Notes under the pieces: generated by a model | Databases searched by the model: none | Told to the model about the DNA's origin: nothing | What the model saw: only the letters and a program-made list of their open reading frames with translations | Program-made: the position numbers and the translations under genes | DNA from: Brevundimonas sp. EYE_349 | GTDB taxonomy: Bacteria > Pseudomonadota > Alphaproteobacteria > Caulobacterales > Caulobacteraceae | Assembly (NCBI RefSeq): GCF_023147505.1 | Contig: NZ_JAHXPB010000005.1 | Location: forward strand, 62,001-126,000 | Direction of reading: 5' to 3' | DNA length: 64,000 nucleotides | In this document: piece by piece, positions 1 through 7,586 of the stretch | Layout: each line of letters opens with the position of its first letter | Position numbering within the stretch: the stretch's first letter is position 1

Positions 1-329
1 CCAGCCATCTGGGCGCGGGCCATGCCCTGGCCGTAGGTCGCCTTCTGACGCGACAGGCCCATGCCGCGTAACTGGTCCACATCGTACGCCAGCAGGCGCT
101 CGGGCGTGATCCCGCCCAACCCCTCGCGCAACCGCGCCCAGACCGAGGCGGCCGAGGCCACCGACACCTGCTGCTCCACAATCATGCGAAACAGCCCCTC
201 GAACCCGCCGATCCTCAACCGCCATTCGAACGGCGGCGTCTGGGCGTGAACGCGCGCCAGGGCCGGATCGGCGGCGACAAGCGCCTCGCGCGCGGCGGCG
301 ATGTCATCGGGCGTGGGTTGAAGCGGCAT
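1..329 (-). CDS. DNA-3-methyladenine glycosylase II-like protein (N-terminal part, gene runs off the window)
   Basis: About 109 N-terminal residues are visible, starting with ATG at 329. The segment VEQQVSVASAASVWARL, followed further on by GLSRQKATYGQG, matches the helix and helix-hairpin-helix region of the HhH-GPD/AlkA glycosylase family. These enzymes excise alkylated bases in base-excision repair. The catalytic Asp should lie beyond base 1, so activity cannot be judged here. The gene diverges from the parDE pair at 442. Family assignment is good; the exact subfamily (AlkA versus another HhH-GPD enzyme) is inferred. Confidence 0.8.
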   Translation of the reverse strand, partial: MPLQPTPDDIAAAREALVAADPALARVHAQTPPFEWRLRIGGFEGLFRMIVEQQVSVASAASVWARLREGLGGITPERLLAYDVDQLRGMGLSRQKATYGQGMARAQMA

Positions 330-400
330 GACCTACCTATGACGCGCCGGGACGCTCAAGGAAATGCGGTCGATGGCGGATTTCGGCTGGCGACAGACCG

Positions 401-421
401 AGCCAATAACTATTATTGGCT
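401..421. promoter_or_regulatory. Perfect palindrome upstream of parD, probable ParD operator
   Basis: The arms AGCCAATAA (401-409) and TTATTGGCT (413-421) are exact inverted repeats around the 3-nt centre CTA. The site ends 20 nt before the parD start and is AT-rich in a GC-rich background. ParD antitoxins are ribbon-helix-helix proteins that autorepress through such palindromes, so this is the likely autoregulatory operator. Binding is inference. Confidence 0.65.
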
Positions 422-441
422 TCTTCATCGAGGAGGCCGCC

Positions 442-693
442 ATGACCATGACCGTCGAACTGGGCGCATTGGAGCAGGTCGTCGACCGGCTGGTGCGCGA
501 CGGCCGTTACGGCTCCAAGAGCGAAGTGCTGCGCACCGGCGTCCGACTGGTGCAGGAGCATGAGGCGCGGCTGGCGGTCCTGCTGGGCAAGCTGGAGGAA
601 GGCATAAAGGCGGCTGACGAAGGGCGCGTTCGGCCGCTAGAAGCGGTTCACGCGGAGATTTTGGCGCGGTTCGGCACGGCTCACGACGAATGA
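442..693 (+). CDS. parD: ParD-type antitoxin (ribbon-helix-helix)
   Basis: An 83-aa protein beginning MTMTVELG, with GAGGAGG at 430-436 as ribosome binding site; a longer in-frame start at 364 lacks one and would run through the operator. The N-terminal strand (TVELGALEQVVDRLVRDG) followed by YGSKSEVLRTGVRLVQEHE is the standard CopG/ParD ribbon-helix-helix arrangement. The acidic C-terminal tail would wrap and neutralise the toxin. The stop overlaps the toxin start by 4 nt (ATGA), so the two are translationally coupled. The protein should bind DNA as a dimer and repress its own operon through the palindrome at 401-421. Confidence 0.88.
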   Translation: MTMTVELGALEQVVDRLVRDGRYGSKSEVLRTGVRLVQEHEARLAVLLGKLEEGIKAADEGRVRPLEAVHAEILARFGTAHDE

Positions 694-980
694 AGGTCCT
701 CGTCACCGAACCTGCCCAAGACGACATTCGAGAAATCGGCGAGTATATCCGACAGGACAGTCCCCCCGCTGCTGCACGTTTGGTGGAAGGACTGCTGGCC
801 GCGTGTAGGGAGTTGGCGCGTAATCCCAACCGCTATCCCAAGGCTTCTACGCTTGGCCTGAGGAAACGGGCTCACGGTGCATATCTCATCTTCTATCGCG
901 TCGGCCCTGTCATAGAAGTCGTCCGCATCCTTCACGCGGCCCGCGACTGGACGCATCTGCTGGACACGGACGAAGATTAG
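690..980 (+). CDS. parE: ParE-family toxin
   Basis: A 96-aa protein of the RelE/ParE superfamily. It has an N-terminal helix pair (EPAQDDIREIGEYIRQDSPPAAARLVEGLL) and the characteristic C-terminal strands YLIFYRV and VEVVRILHAARDW. ParE toxins poison DNA gyrase; related RelE toxins cleave mRNA, and the lack of obvious RelE catalytic residues favours ParE. It is coupled to parD by a 4-nt overlap. Only 2 nt separate its stop from the GTG start of gluQ, so gluQ may be co-transcribed with the toxin operon. The precise target is inferred from family. Confidence 0.87.
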   Translation: MKVLVTEPAQDDIREIGEYIRQDSPPAAARLVEGLLAACRELARNPNRYPKASTLGLRKRAHGAYLIFYRVGPVIEVVRILHAARDWTHLLDTDED

Positions 981-982
981 CC

Positions 983-1843
983 GTGTTCGCCACCCGCTTC
1001 GCCCCGTCTCCCACCGGCCGACTGCACAAGGGCCATGCCTTTTCGACCCTGACGGCCTGGTCGGCGGCGAAGGCGGCGGGCGGGCGGTTCGTGCTGCGGA
1101 TCGAGGACATCGACCCGACACGATGCAGGCCCGAATATGTGGCCGGGATTCTGGAGGATCTGGCCTGGTTGGGGCTGGATTGGGAGGCACCGGTTCGGCG
1201 TCAGTCCGATCATCTGGACGACTACGCCGCCGTTATCGAACGCCTTAGGGCGCGCGAACTTCTCTATCGCTGTTTTCGCACGCGCAAGGACATCCTGAAC
1301 GCCATCGGCGACGCGCCGCACGGCGCCATGGAGGCGGTGCGGCCGGGCCCCCATTCGGCGCAGGAGGAGGCGCGATTGCTGGCCTCGGGCGCGCCGTTCG
1401 CCTGGCGGCTGTCGCTGGATCGGGCGCGCGACGCGCTGGGCGAGGCGGTCTGGAACGGCATGACCTTCGTCGAAGAGGGCGAAGGTCCCGATGGAGAGAC
1501 GGGCCCCCTGCCCGTCGATCCGGCGGCGGCGGGCGACGTCGTGCTGGCGCGCAAGGATACGGGGGTCGCCTATCATCTGGCCGTGACCCATGACGACGCC
1601 CTGCAGGGCGTGACCCATGTGATCCGGGGCCAGGACCTGTTCGCCGCCACCCCTGTGCAGCGGTTGATCCAGACGCTGATGGGCTGGCCGGCGCCGACCT
1701 ATCGTCATCATCGGCTGCTGGCGGGACCCGACGGGCGGCGCTACGCCAAGCGGGATCGGTCGGTCACCCTGGCCGAGCTGCGCGCCGGCGGGCTGACGGC
1801 CGAGGCGCTCCGCGACGAACTGGGGTTCAGCTGCGGCGGCTGA
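983..1843 (+). CDS. gluQ: Glutamyl-Q tRNA(Asp) synthetase
   Basis: A 286-aa protein with the catalytic half of a glutamyl-tRNA synthetase but no anticodon-binding domain, which defines GluQ-RS. This enzyme attaches glutamate to queuosine at position 34 of tRNA-Asp. The class I signature is APSPTGRLHKGHA near residues 8-20 (HxGH), and the KMSKS-like loop is YAKRDRSVTL near residue 255. The family's Cys-x-Cys zinc site is incomplete: RCFRT is seen where CxC is usual. Translation starts at GTG, 2 nt after parE. The 3' end overlaps the convergent TIGR02186 gene by 17 nt. Confidence 0.93.
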   Translation: MFATRFAPSPTGRLHKGHAFSTLTAWSAAKAAGGRFVLRIEDIDPTRCRPEYVAGILEDLAWLGLDWEAPVRRQSDHLDDYAAVIERLRARELLYRCFRTRKDILNAIGDAPHGAMEAVRPGPHSAQEEARLLASGAPFAWRLSLDRARDALGEAVWNGMTFVEEGEGPDGETGPLPVDPAAAGDVVLARKDTGVAYHLAVTHDDALQGVTHVIRGQDLFAATPVQRLIQTLMGWPAPTYRHHRLLAGPDGRRYAKRDRSVTLAELRAGGLTAEALRDELGFSCGG

Positions 1844-2648
1844 AGATTCGCGAGGCGCCGTAGCCGGTCAGCGCCGCCAGCACGACGCACAGCACGCCGT
1901 ACAGCCACGGGCGGCGATGGGCGAACTCGTAGATGTCGCGCTCCAGCCCCACCTTCTCGACCGTCAACGTCAGGTTGGAGACCGACTGCGGCTCGCCGTC
2001 CTGAAACAGCCAGACCTCGGCGTAGTATTTGCCGGTCGGCGCCACGGTCGGCAGCTTGACCTCGGCGCGGAACAGCCCTTTGTCCACGAACTCGACCCCT
2101 TGGGAATCAGTGTCGTAGAGGGCGGCGGCCTCCTTCAGCCGGATCACGGCGCGGCGCCAGTCCAGATAGTCGTCGCCCAGACGGCTGACCACGACGTCGC
2201 GCACGCCGTAACGCGAGACCGTGCGGCTCTCCTGCGGCGCGTCGATGCGAAGGTGATCGACCCCGACGCCCAGGCGCCGCAACTGACCGAAGTCGGCGAT
2301 GTCGCTGAGCGGCCGGGTCGAGGCGGTCATGTAGAAGCCCGGCGCGCCCTCGAACACCACCGGCCGGCTGTTCAGCCAGACGCCCGAGGTGCGGGTCTTC
2401 TTGACCAGGCGGATCGGAGCGTCCGGCCCGCGGACCACCACGACGACGTCGGTCGGATCGGGCGTCGGATTGAACACCGCCCCGTACAGGACGATCGACG
2501 CGCCCCGGAAACTGGAATCGACATGGACCTGGGCGTCCGTCAGGGCGGCGGCGACGCGCAGGGTCCCGGTGGTCGCCTCCGAGCGGTCGGACGCAGGCGC
2601 GGCGACGGCGGCCGGTGCGGGATCGGGCGGCGGCAGGGCCTGGATCAT
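1827..2648 (-). CDS. TIGR02186 family membrane-anchored protein
   Basis: A 273-aa protein matching the TIGR02186 family of conserved alphaproteobacterial proteins. A Pro/Ala-rich N-terminus is followed by a beta-rich domain (LRVAAALTDAQVHVDSSFRG onward) and a single C-terminal transmembrane helix (WLYGVLCVVLAALTGYGA) ending in basic residues, so the bulk is probably periplasmic. The ATG at 2648 overlaps the TSUP gene stop (ATGA), indicating co-translation. The pairing with a TSUP anion exporter suggests an accessory role in sulfur-compound or other anion export. The biochemical function is unknown. Confidence 0.8.
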   Translation of the reverse strand: MIQALPPPDPAPAAVAAPASDRSEATTGTLRVAAALTDAQVHVDSSFRGASIVLYGAVFNPTPDPTDVVVVVRGPDAPIRLVKKTRTSGVWLNSRPVVFEGAPGFYMTASTRPLSDIADFGQLRRLGVGVDHLRIDAPQESRTVSRYGVRDVVVSRLGDDYLDWRRAVIRLKEAAALYDTDSQGVEFVDKGLFRAEVKLPTVAPTGKYYAEVWLFQDGEPQSVSNLTLTVEKVGLERDIYEFAHRRPWLYGVLCVVLAALTGYGASRIFSRRS

Positions 2649-3568
2649 TCCGGAATCCCCGGCGCCAGCATGAAGATGTCGGCAGGCCGCACGAACAGCT
2701 CCAGCCCCATCTGGATCCCGACCAGCAACACGATCAGCCCCAGGGCCGCGCGCAGCTCCTCGGCGCGGAACCGGCCGGCGAACCGGGCGCCGATCTGGGC
2801 CCCCACCACCCCGCCCAGCAGCAGGATGGTGGACAGAACGACGTCGACCGTCTGGTTGCGTCCGGCCTGCAGGATGGTGGTGATGGCGGTGGTGATGATG
2901 ATCTGGAACAGGCTGGTTCCCACCACCGCGCCCGCCCGCATACGCAGGATATAAAGCATGGCCGGCACCAGGATGAAGCCGCCGCCCACCCCCATGATGG
3001 CCGACAGCACCCCGGCGAAGACGCCCAGGCCGAACGGCGGCAGGGCGCTGATGTACAGACCCGACTTGGGGAACTTCATCCGCAGCGGCAGGCCGTATAG
3101 CCACATCGGGCGGCGACGATCCTTGCGCGGCGCCGGCACGCCCCGGCGGCGGCGCAGGATTTCCGTCAGGCTCTCGTTCAGCATCAGGCAGCCGATGGCG
3201 CCCAGGAAAACCAGATAGGACAGGGCCACCACCAGATCGGCCTGGCCGAGCAGGCGCAGGTATCGAAACAGCTCCACCCCCGCCAGGGCGCCGACCGCCC
3301 CGCCGGTCGCCATGACCGACCCCATCTTGAAGTCGACCGCCCCCTGGCCGGCGTAGCGGATCACGCCCGAGGTCGAGGAGGCCACGACGTGGCTGGCCTG
3401 GCTGGCCACGGCGACGGTCGGGGGAATGCCCAGGAACACCAGGATCGGGGCCATCAGGAAGCCCCCGCCGATGCCGAACAGGCCCGAGACGAACCCGACC
3501 ACCGCCCCCAGGATCACCAGGGTCGGCCAGTTCACCGAAACCTCGGCGATCGGCAGATAGATGTCCAA
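2645..3568 (-). CDS. TSUP (TauE/SafE) family sulfite/anion exporter
   Basis: A 307-aa integral membrane protein with two homologous halves, the hallmark of the TSUP family. Glycine-rich repeats GFVSGLFGIGGGFLMAPI near the N-terminus and SAIMGVGGGFILVPAML in the second half mark the internal duplication. Family members export sulfite, sulfoacetate or other organosulfur anions; the substrate here is not determinable. The only start that covers the first helix is TTG at 3568, with a weak ribosome binding site. It is followed by the TIGR02186 gene with a 4-nt overlap. Confidence 0.86.
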   Translation of the reverse strand: MDIYLPIAEVSVNWPTLVILGAVVGFVSGLFGIGGGFLMAPILVFLGIPPTVAVASQASHVVASSTSGVIRYAGQGAVDFKMGSVMATGGAVGALAGVELFRYLRLLGQADLVVALSYLVFLGAIGCLMLNESLTEILRRRRGVPAPRKDRRRPMWLYGLPLRMKFPKSGLYISALPPFGLGVFAGVLSAIMGVGGGFILVPAMLYILRMRAGAVVGTSLFQIIITTAITTILQAGRNQTVDVVLSTILLLGGVVGAQIGARFAGRFRAEELRAALGLIVLLVGIQMGLELFVRPADIFMLAPGIPE

Positions 3569-3629
3569 AGGACGGGCCTTCGGCTGGAGCGGTTACAGGT
3601 TCGCCGTCAGGCGGGGCGGAGGCGGTGTC

Positions 3630-6479
3630 TTAGCCTGAAGCCTGCGACGCTGTCTGCGACAAAGGCCGGGATTGGGCGACGAAGGCGTCGGCGGCGGTTC
3701 GGGCGGCGCGTTGATCCACGGCGCTGGCCTGCGGACGCAGCCGCGTCACGGCGGCCTGGGCCTCGGTGTCGCCGCCGCGCGCGGCGATCATGTACCACTT
3801 CAACGCCTCGGTCGGGTTCTTGGCCACGCCGTCGGCCCCGGTCTCATAGATGCGGGCGACGTTGTACTGACTGTCGGGCAGACCGCCTTGGGCCGCCTTC
3901 AGCAGCCAGGCCAGGGCCTCGGACTGGTTGGTCGCGCCGCCGTCGCCTTCGTACAGCTGCATCCCGTAAAGATGCATCCCGCGCGGATCGCCGCCCTCGG
4001 CCGCGCGGCGGCCCCATTGACGGCTCTTGGCCGGATCGGCCGGCACGCCGGCGGCCCCGTCAAGATACAGCTGTCCCAGATAGGTCTGGGCCGGGGCGTA
4101 GCCCAGGTCGGCGGCGCGGGTCATGCCCGCCAGGCCCGACATGTCGCCGCCATCCAGCTTGCCGATCGCGGCCTCGTAGTCGGCGGCGCCGGGGCCGGCG
4201 ATGTCGAAGGCGGCGCGCGGTCCAGTCGGCGTCACGGCCGAGGCGGCGAGAGGCGTCGCCGACGTCTTCTGGTCGCTGGCTGGTTGAGACCCGCCCCCAA
4301 GGTTCGGCAGTTCGAAACCGGGCGCGCCGCCGTCCGTCAGCGACAGATAACCATAGACGCCGCCGGTCAGGGCGACCGCCGTGACCGAGGCCAGAAAGGT
4401 CTTCTTGACCGTGGAGCCGTCGCGGGCCGCCTGTCGGTCCAGCCGCTCCTGCAGCTTAGACTTGCCGCCGCGCTTCAGGCCGAAGCCTTGACGCGAGGTC
4501 GGTTCAGGCTCGGGCGGCGTGGTGATGGCGGCGCGGGCGGCGTCGATGGTGGAGCGGGTCGAGGAGGCGCGACCGGCGGCGGCGGCGGCCCCCATGCTGG
4601 CGCGCAACTGGCGCGGATCGACAAACTCGGTCTCGCCGCCGAAATCGTCCTCGTCCGCGTCCAGCGCGTTGGAAGGACGGGGTTCCGAAGCGGACGGCGT
4701 GGCGGAGAAGCCAGGCGAGGTCGCCTCCAGCGCATCGTCCACGTCGGCGCCGCCAAAACCGCTGAACGGCTGGATGACGGGTTCGCTCTCGGCGGTCGGC
4801 GCCTCGACGGCTTCAGCCTTCGGCTGGGGCTCCAAGAAGGCGCTGGCCGGGAAGGGCGCGGCGTCGGCGACGGCCGGCGTCACCGGATCGCTGGACCAGT
4901 CGCCTTGTTCCGTGAAGGTCTCGTCGGGGAAGGCGGCGGCGCGCCAGTCGCTCTCGATCGAGGCGGACTGGATAGGCGCAGGCGTCGTGCGTTCGGCGAC
5001 CGCGCGAGACGAGGCGCTATCCAGAGGCTTGTCGCGGATCGGCGTCGGCGTGCGCGTCTCCATGCTCTCGCGCGCCTCGGCCAGCAGGCGCGCGGTGCGC
5101 TCCTCGCTCATCCGCATCCGCTCGGCCAGTTCGCCCGAGGCGCGGTCGTAGCGCTGCTCGATCTTGTCCGAGCTTTCCGACAGGCGACGGCTGATGTCGT
5201 CCAGCGCCTGCTGCGAGCGGCGCTCGGACTGGGCGATGCGGTCGCTCAGTTGGTCCGAGATGCGCGTGATCTCGCCGCCCAGCTTCTCCAGCGCCAGGGC
5301 GTGGCGGTCGTCGCTGGCCGTCAGGCGCTGATCGACACGATCCAGATGGCGGGCGAAATCCTGGTCCAGGCGGGCGGCGCGGCGCGCGACCTCGGCCTCG
5401 ATGGTCTGGCCGACCGCCTCGGTGACGGCGCGGCCGATAGCGTCGGCGCGTCCGGCGCTCTCGCCCTCCACCTTCTGAACGCGGGCGCTCAGATTGCGGG
5501 CGATGCGCATGACCTCGCGACCCATGGCCTCCAGGCCCACGGCCGACTTCTGTTCCGAAGCCTTCAGCTGGTCGCCCACGGCCTGGACCGCCCGCTCGAT
5601 GCGGTCGATCCGTGCGCCGGTTTCGGCGGCGTCCAGCCGTTGCATCATTTCGGCGCGATTGTTCTCGATCTGGCGCGACAGGCTTTCGGCCAGCTTTTCG
5701 AAACGGGCGGCGTCGCGCGCGCCTTCCGGCTCGACCCGGCTCTCGGCCGCGCGCATCCGCGCATCCAGTTCGGCGAACGAGCGTTCCAGCGTCCTGAGGG
5801 CCTCGGTGGTGCGGTTCTGCGCCGCGTCCAGTCGCGCGCCGACCTGGGCCATCAGTTCGGAGCCGACGCCCGGCCCGGCCGCCTTCTCGACCGCCTCCAT
5901 CCGTTCGCGCAGGTCGTTGACGCCCAGGCGCTGGCGCTCCTCGATCTCGTACAGCCGCCCCGACAGGGCGCCCAGCGAGGTTTCGACCTTGGCGAAACCC
6001 TCCTGCGTCGTCGGACCCGTTTCGCGCTCGAAGGCGCGCAGGCGGCGATGGCCCTCGCGCAGCTCCTCGGCGATGTCGTCGATGCGGCGGGCATGGCCCT
6101 GCGTCTCGACGTCCTGGCCGTCCAGCCGACGCATGAGGCCGGCGACCGCCTGGTCCACGCCTTGAATGGCCACGGTCGAGCGGCGCTCGGCGGCTTCCAG
6201 CCGCGCAGCGATGGCGTCTATGGAGGCGCTGATCCGATGACCGTCGCTTTCGGGCAGTTCGTAGGCGTCGTCCAGCCGGCGACTGCGGTTGCGGCGCTCA
6301 TAGCTTTCGGAAATCGGGCCGCGACGCGGCAGGGTGGCGTAACCCTCCTCCTCGTCTTCCATGATCATGGAGTTCAGCCATTCGCCCAGCGTCATGCCGG
6401 AACGACGCGCCAGATCCTTGGCGACTTCACGCGCCTTCGGATCGATCCCCTTAACGCTCCACGGCGCCGCTGCGCTCAC
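3630..6479 (-). CDS. podJ: PodJ-like polar organizing protein (coiled coil, one TM, Sel1 repeats)
   Basis: A 949-aa protein whose N-terminus (PWSVKGIDPKAREVAKDLAR, then GMTLGEWLN) matches the conserved start of PodJ-type polarity factors. Residues about 80-490 are long coiled coil with many basic and acidic heptads. About 500-660 is acidic and disordered. A transmembrane helix lies near 693-713 (FLASVTAVALTGGVYGYL). The periplasmic part carries about three Sel1/TPR repeats (about 790-910). In Caulobacter PodJ is a new-pole organiser needed for pilus and holdfast placement. The C-terminal peptidoglycan-binding domain of the Caulobacter protein seems absent: only about 40 residues follow the last repeat. 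GANTC sites lie just upstream. Confidence 0.82.
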   Translation of the reverse strand: MSAAAPWSVKGIDPKAREVAKDLARRSGMTLGEWLNSMIMEDEEEGYATLPRRGPISESYERRNRSRRLDDAYELPESDGHRISASIDAIAARLEAAERRSTVAIQGVDQAVAGLMRRLDGQDVETQGHARRIDDIAEELREGHRRLRAFERETGPTTQEGFAKVETSLGALSGRLYEIEERQRLGVNDLRERMEAVEKAAGPGVGSELMAQVGARLDAAQNRTTEALRTLERSFAELDARMRAAESRVEPEGARDAARFEKLAESLSRQIENNRAEMMQRLDAAETGARIDRIERAVQAVGDQLKASEQKSAVGLEAMGREVMRIARNLSARVQKVEGESAGRADAIGRAVTEAVGQTIEAEVARRAARLDQDFARHLDRVDQRLTASDDRHALALEKLGGEITRISDQLSDRIAQSERRSQQALDDISRRLSESSDKIEQRYDRASGELAERMRMSEERTARLLAEARESMETRTPTPIRDKPLDSASSRAVAERTTPAPIQSASIESDWRAAAFPDETFTEQGDWSSDPVTPAVADAAPFPASAFLEPQPKAEAVEAPTAESEPVIQPFSGFGGADVDDALEATSPGFSATPSASEPRPSNALDADEDDFGGETEFVDPRQLRASMGAAAAAGRASSTRSTIDAARAAITTPPEPEPTSRQGFGLKRGGKSKLQERLDRQAARDGSTVKKTFLASVTAVALTGGVYGYLSLTDGGAPGFELPNLGGGSQPASDQKTSATPLAASAVTPTGPRAAFDIAGPGAADYEAAIGKLDGGDMSGLAGMTRAADLGYAPAQTYLGQLYLDGAAGVPADPAKSRQWGRRAAEGGDPRGMHLYGMQLYEGDGGATNQSEALAWLLKAAQGGLPDSQYNVARIYETGADGVAKNPTEALKWYMIAARGGDTEAQAAVTRLRPQASAVDQRAARTAADAFVAQSRPLSQTASQASG

Positions 6480-6698
6480 TGATTCGTCTCCCGGCCCATG
6501 CGACGAAGGCTATACCGTCAATATCGAGGGTGTAAACTGATGGTTAACCGCAATATCTAGCAGCGGTCCGCCAATCCTGTGGACAGCGCCTCTGCGGCCC
6601 TGGATTACTGAATCATTACGGTTAATGCGCCGTGAAGATTAACCTCCGGGCAAGGGTTTCGCTTGCCAAGGCCCGCCGCTTTCGCCACCTGCGAAACC
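6480..6698. promoter_or_regulatory. podJ promoter region with GANTC and TTAA motifs
   Basis: This intergenic space contains GATTC at 6481-6485 and GAATC at 6610-6614, both CcrM methylation sites. It also has GGTTAACC near 6542, a TTAACC near 6638, and a DnaA-like TGTGGACAG near 6579. In Caulobacter podJ transcription responds to GcrA and GANTC methylation, so these are plausible control elements. Their use here is inference. Confidence 0.45.
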
Positions 6699-6917
6699 AT
6701 GAGCCTGACCCTCACCCTCATCCTGCTGGGCCTGGCCCTCGCCCTCATGGTCTTCACCGGCTGGCGCGGGGCCTTGCCGCCCGATCCGATGAAGGGACCG
6801 CGCCTGATGCCCTGGCGGTTTCTCATGATCGGGGCCGCCGCCGTGGCCCTGCTGCTGTTGATCCATCTAGCGACCCTGTTCGGCGCTGAGCGCACGCCCT
6901 GGATCCCCGGCCGCTAG
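6699..6917 (+). CDS. Small two-helix membrane protein, unknown function
   Basis: A 72-aa protein with two hydrophobic helices (SLTLTLILLGLALALMVF and FLMIGAAAVALLLLIHLATL) separated by a short basic loop with GPRLMPWR. The start at 6699 places the first helix at the N-terminus; an in-frame ATG at 6663 would add 12 unlikely residues. I recognise no named family. The composition and codon use look genuine. It lies between podJ (divergent) and the stress protein at 6992. Confidence 0.7.
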   Translation: MSLTLTLILLGLALALMVFTGWRGALPPDPMKGPRLMPWRFLMIGAAAVALLLLIHLATLFGAERTPWIPGR

Positions 6918-6936
6918 ATCGGAAAGCTTGGCCTTA

Positions 6937-6961
6937 GGAACCCGACATGGGCCGGGCGGTT
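6937..6961 (+). promoter_or_regulatory. Near-consensus EcfG (general stress) promoter
   Basis: GGAAC at 6937-6941 is followed after 16 nt by GGTT at 6958-6961, one mismatch from the alphaproteobacterial GGAAC-N16/17-CGTT consensus. It sits 30 nt upstream of a predicted general-stress protein gene and partly within the gap after the gene at 6699. Sigma-factor use is inferred from the motif and the gene function. Confidence 0.4.
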
Positions 6962-6991
6962 GATGGTGCGACCCATGAACGGAGACGCCAC

Positions 6992-7489
6992 ATGAGCGAC
7001 AAACTGACCCCGGCCGAGGCCGAGAAGGAATTCTGGAAAAGCCTGAAGGAGTCCAACACCGGCATGCTGGGGATCGACCGCCCCGGCTATCACCACCAAC
7101 CGATGACGGGCTTTGGCGAGGACGACACCGGGACGATCTGGTTCTTCACCCGCGACGACACCGACTTCGCCCGTGACGTCGCCGCTGGCGGCCAGAAGGG
7201 CATGTTCTGCTATCAGGCCAAGGACCAGAAGGTTCAGGCCTGCATCCACGGCGCCTTGGGCATCGATCAGGACCGCGCCAGGATCGACAAATACTGGAAC
7301 CCCGTCGTCGCCGCCTGGTACCCGGACGGCAAGGACGACCCGCACCTGACCATGGTGCGTTTCGACGCCGACGACGGCCGCGTCTGGGTGTCCGACAAGG
7401 GCGCCATCGGCTTCGGCTATGAAGTTCTAAAGGCCAATATGACCAAGTCCATCCCCGACGCCGGCGGCGTGGCCGACGTGAAGCTTTAA
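6992..7489 (+). CDS. Pyridoxamine 5'-phosphate oxidase-fold general stress protein
   Basis: A 165-aa single-domain protein of the split-barrel flavin-binding superfamily, in the general stress protein 26 group. Visible features are TGTIWFFTRDDTDFARDV (flavin-contacting strand) and the conserved core around YWNPVVAAWYPDGKDDP, which is diagnostic of this subgroup. Members bind FMN or FAD, but the substrate is generally unknown. The ATG at 6992 follows GGAGACGCCAC. A near-consensus EcfG promoter lies just upstream, in keeping with a stress role. Confidence 0.87.
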   Translation: MSDKLTPAEAEKEFWKSLKESNTGMLGIDRPGYHHQPMTGFGEDDTGTIWFFTRDDTDFARDVAAGGQKGMFCYQAKDQKVQACIHGALGIDQDRARIDKYWNPVVAAWYPDGKDDPHLTMVRFDADDGRVWVSDKGAIGFGYEVLKANMTKSIPDAGGVADVKL

Positions 7490-7586
7490 GTCGGCTTCAG
7501 ACGACGACACACAGTCCCAGCTCGACCGTAATTCCGTCACCTTCGGTTGTATCAGTTGCAATCTAGATTGCTCGAAGGATTATGTC

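Noticed and set aside
3672..6482. 936-aa open frame on the plus strand opposite podJ
   Set aside because: It mirrors the minus-strand gene in a high-GC shadow frame, gives low-complexity Arg/Gly/Leu-rich sequence and has no motifs, whereas the minus strand has conserved PodJ features.
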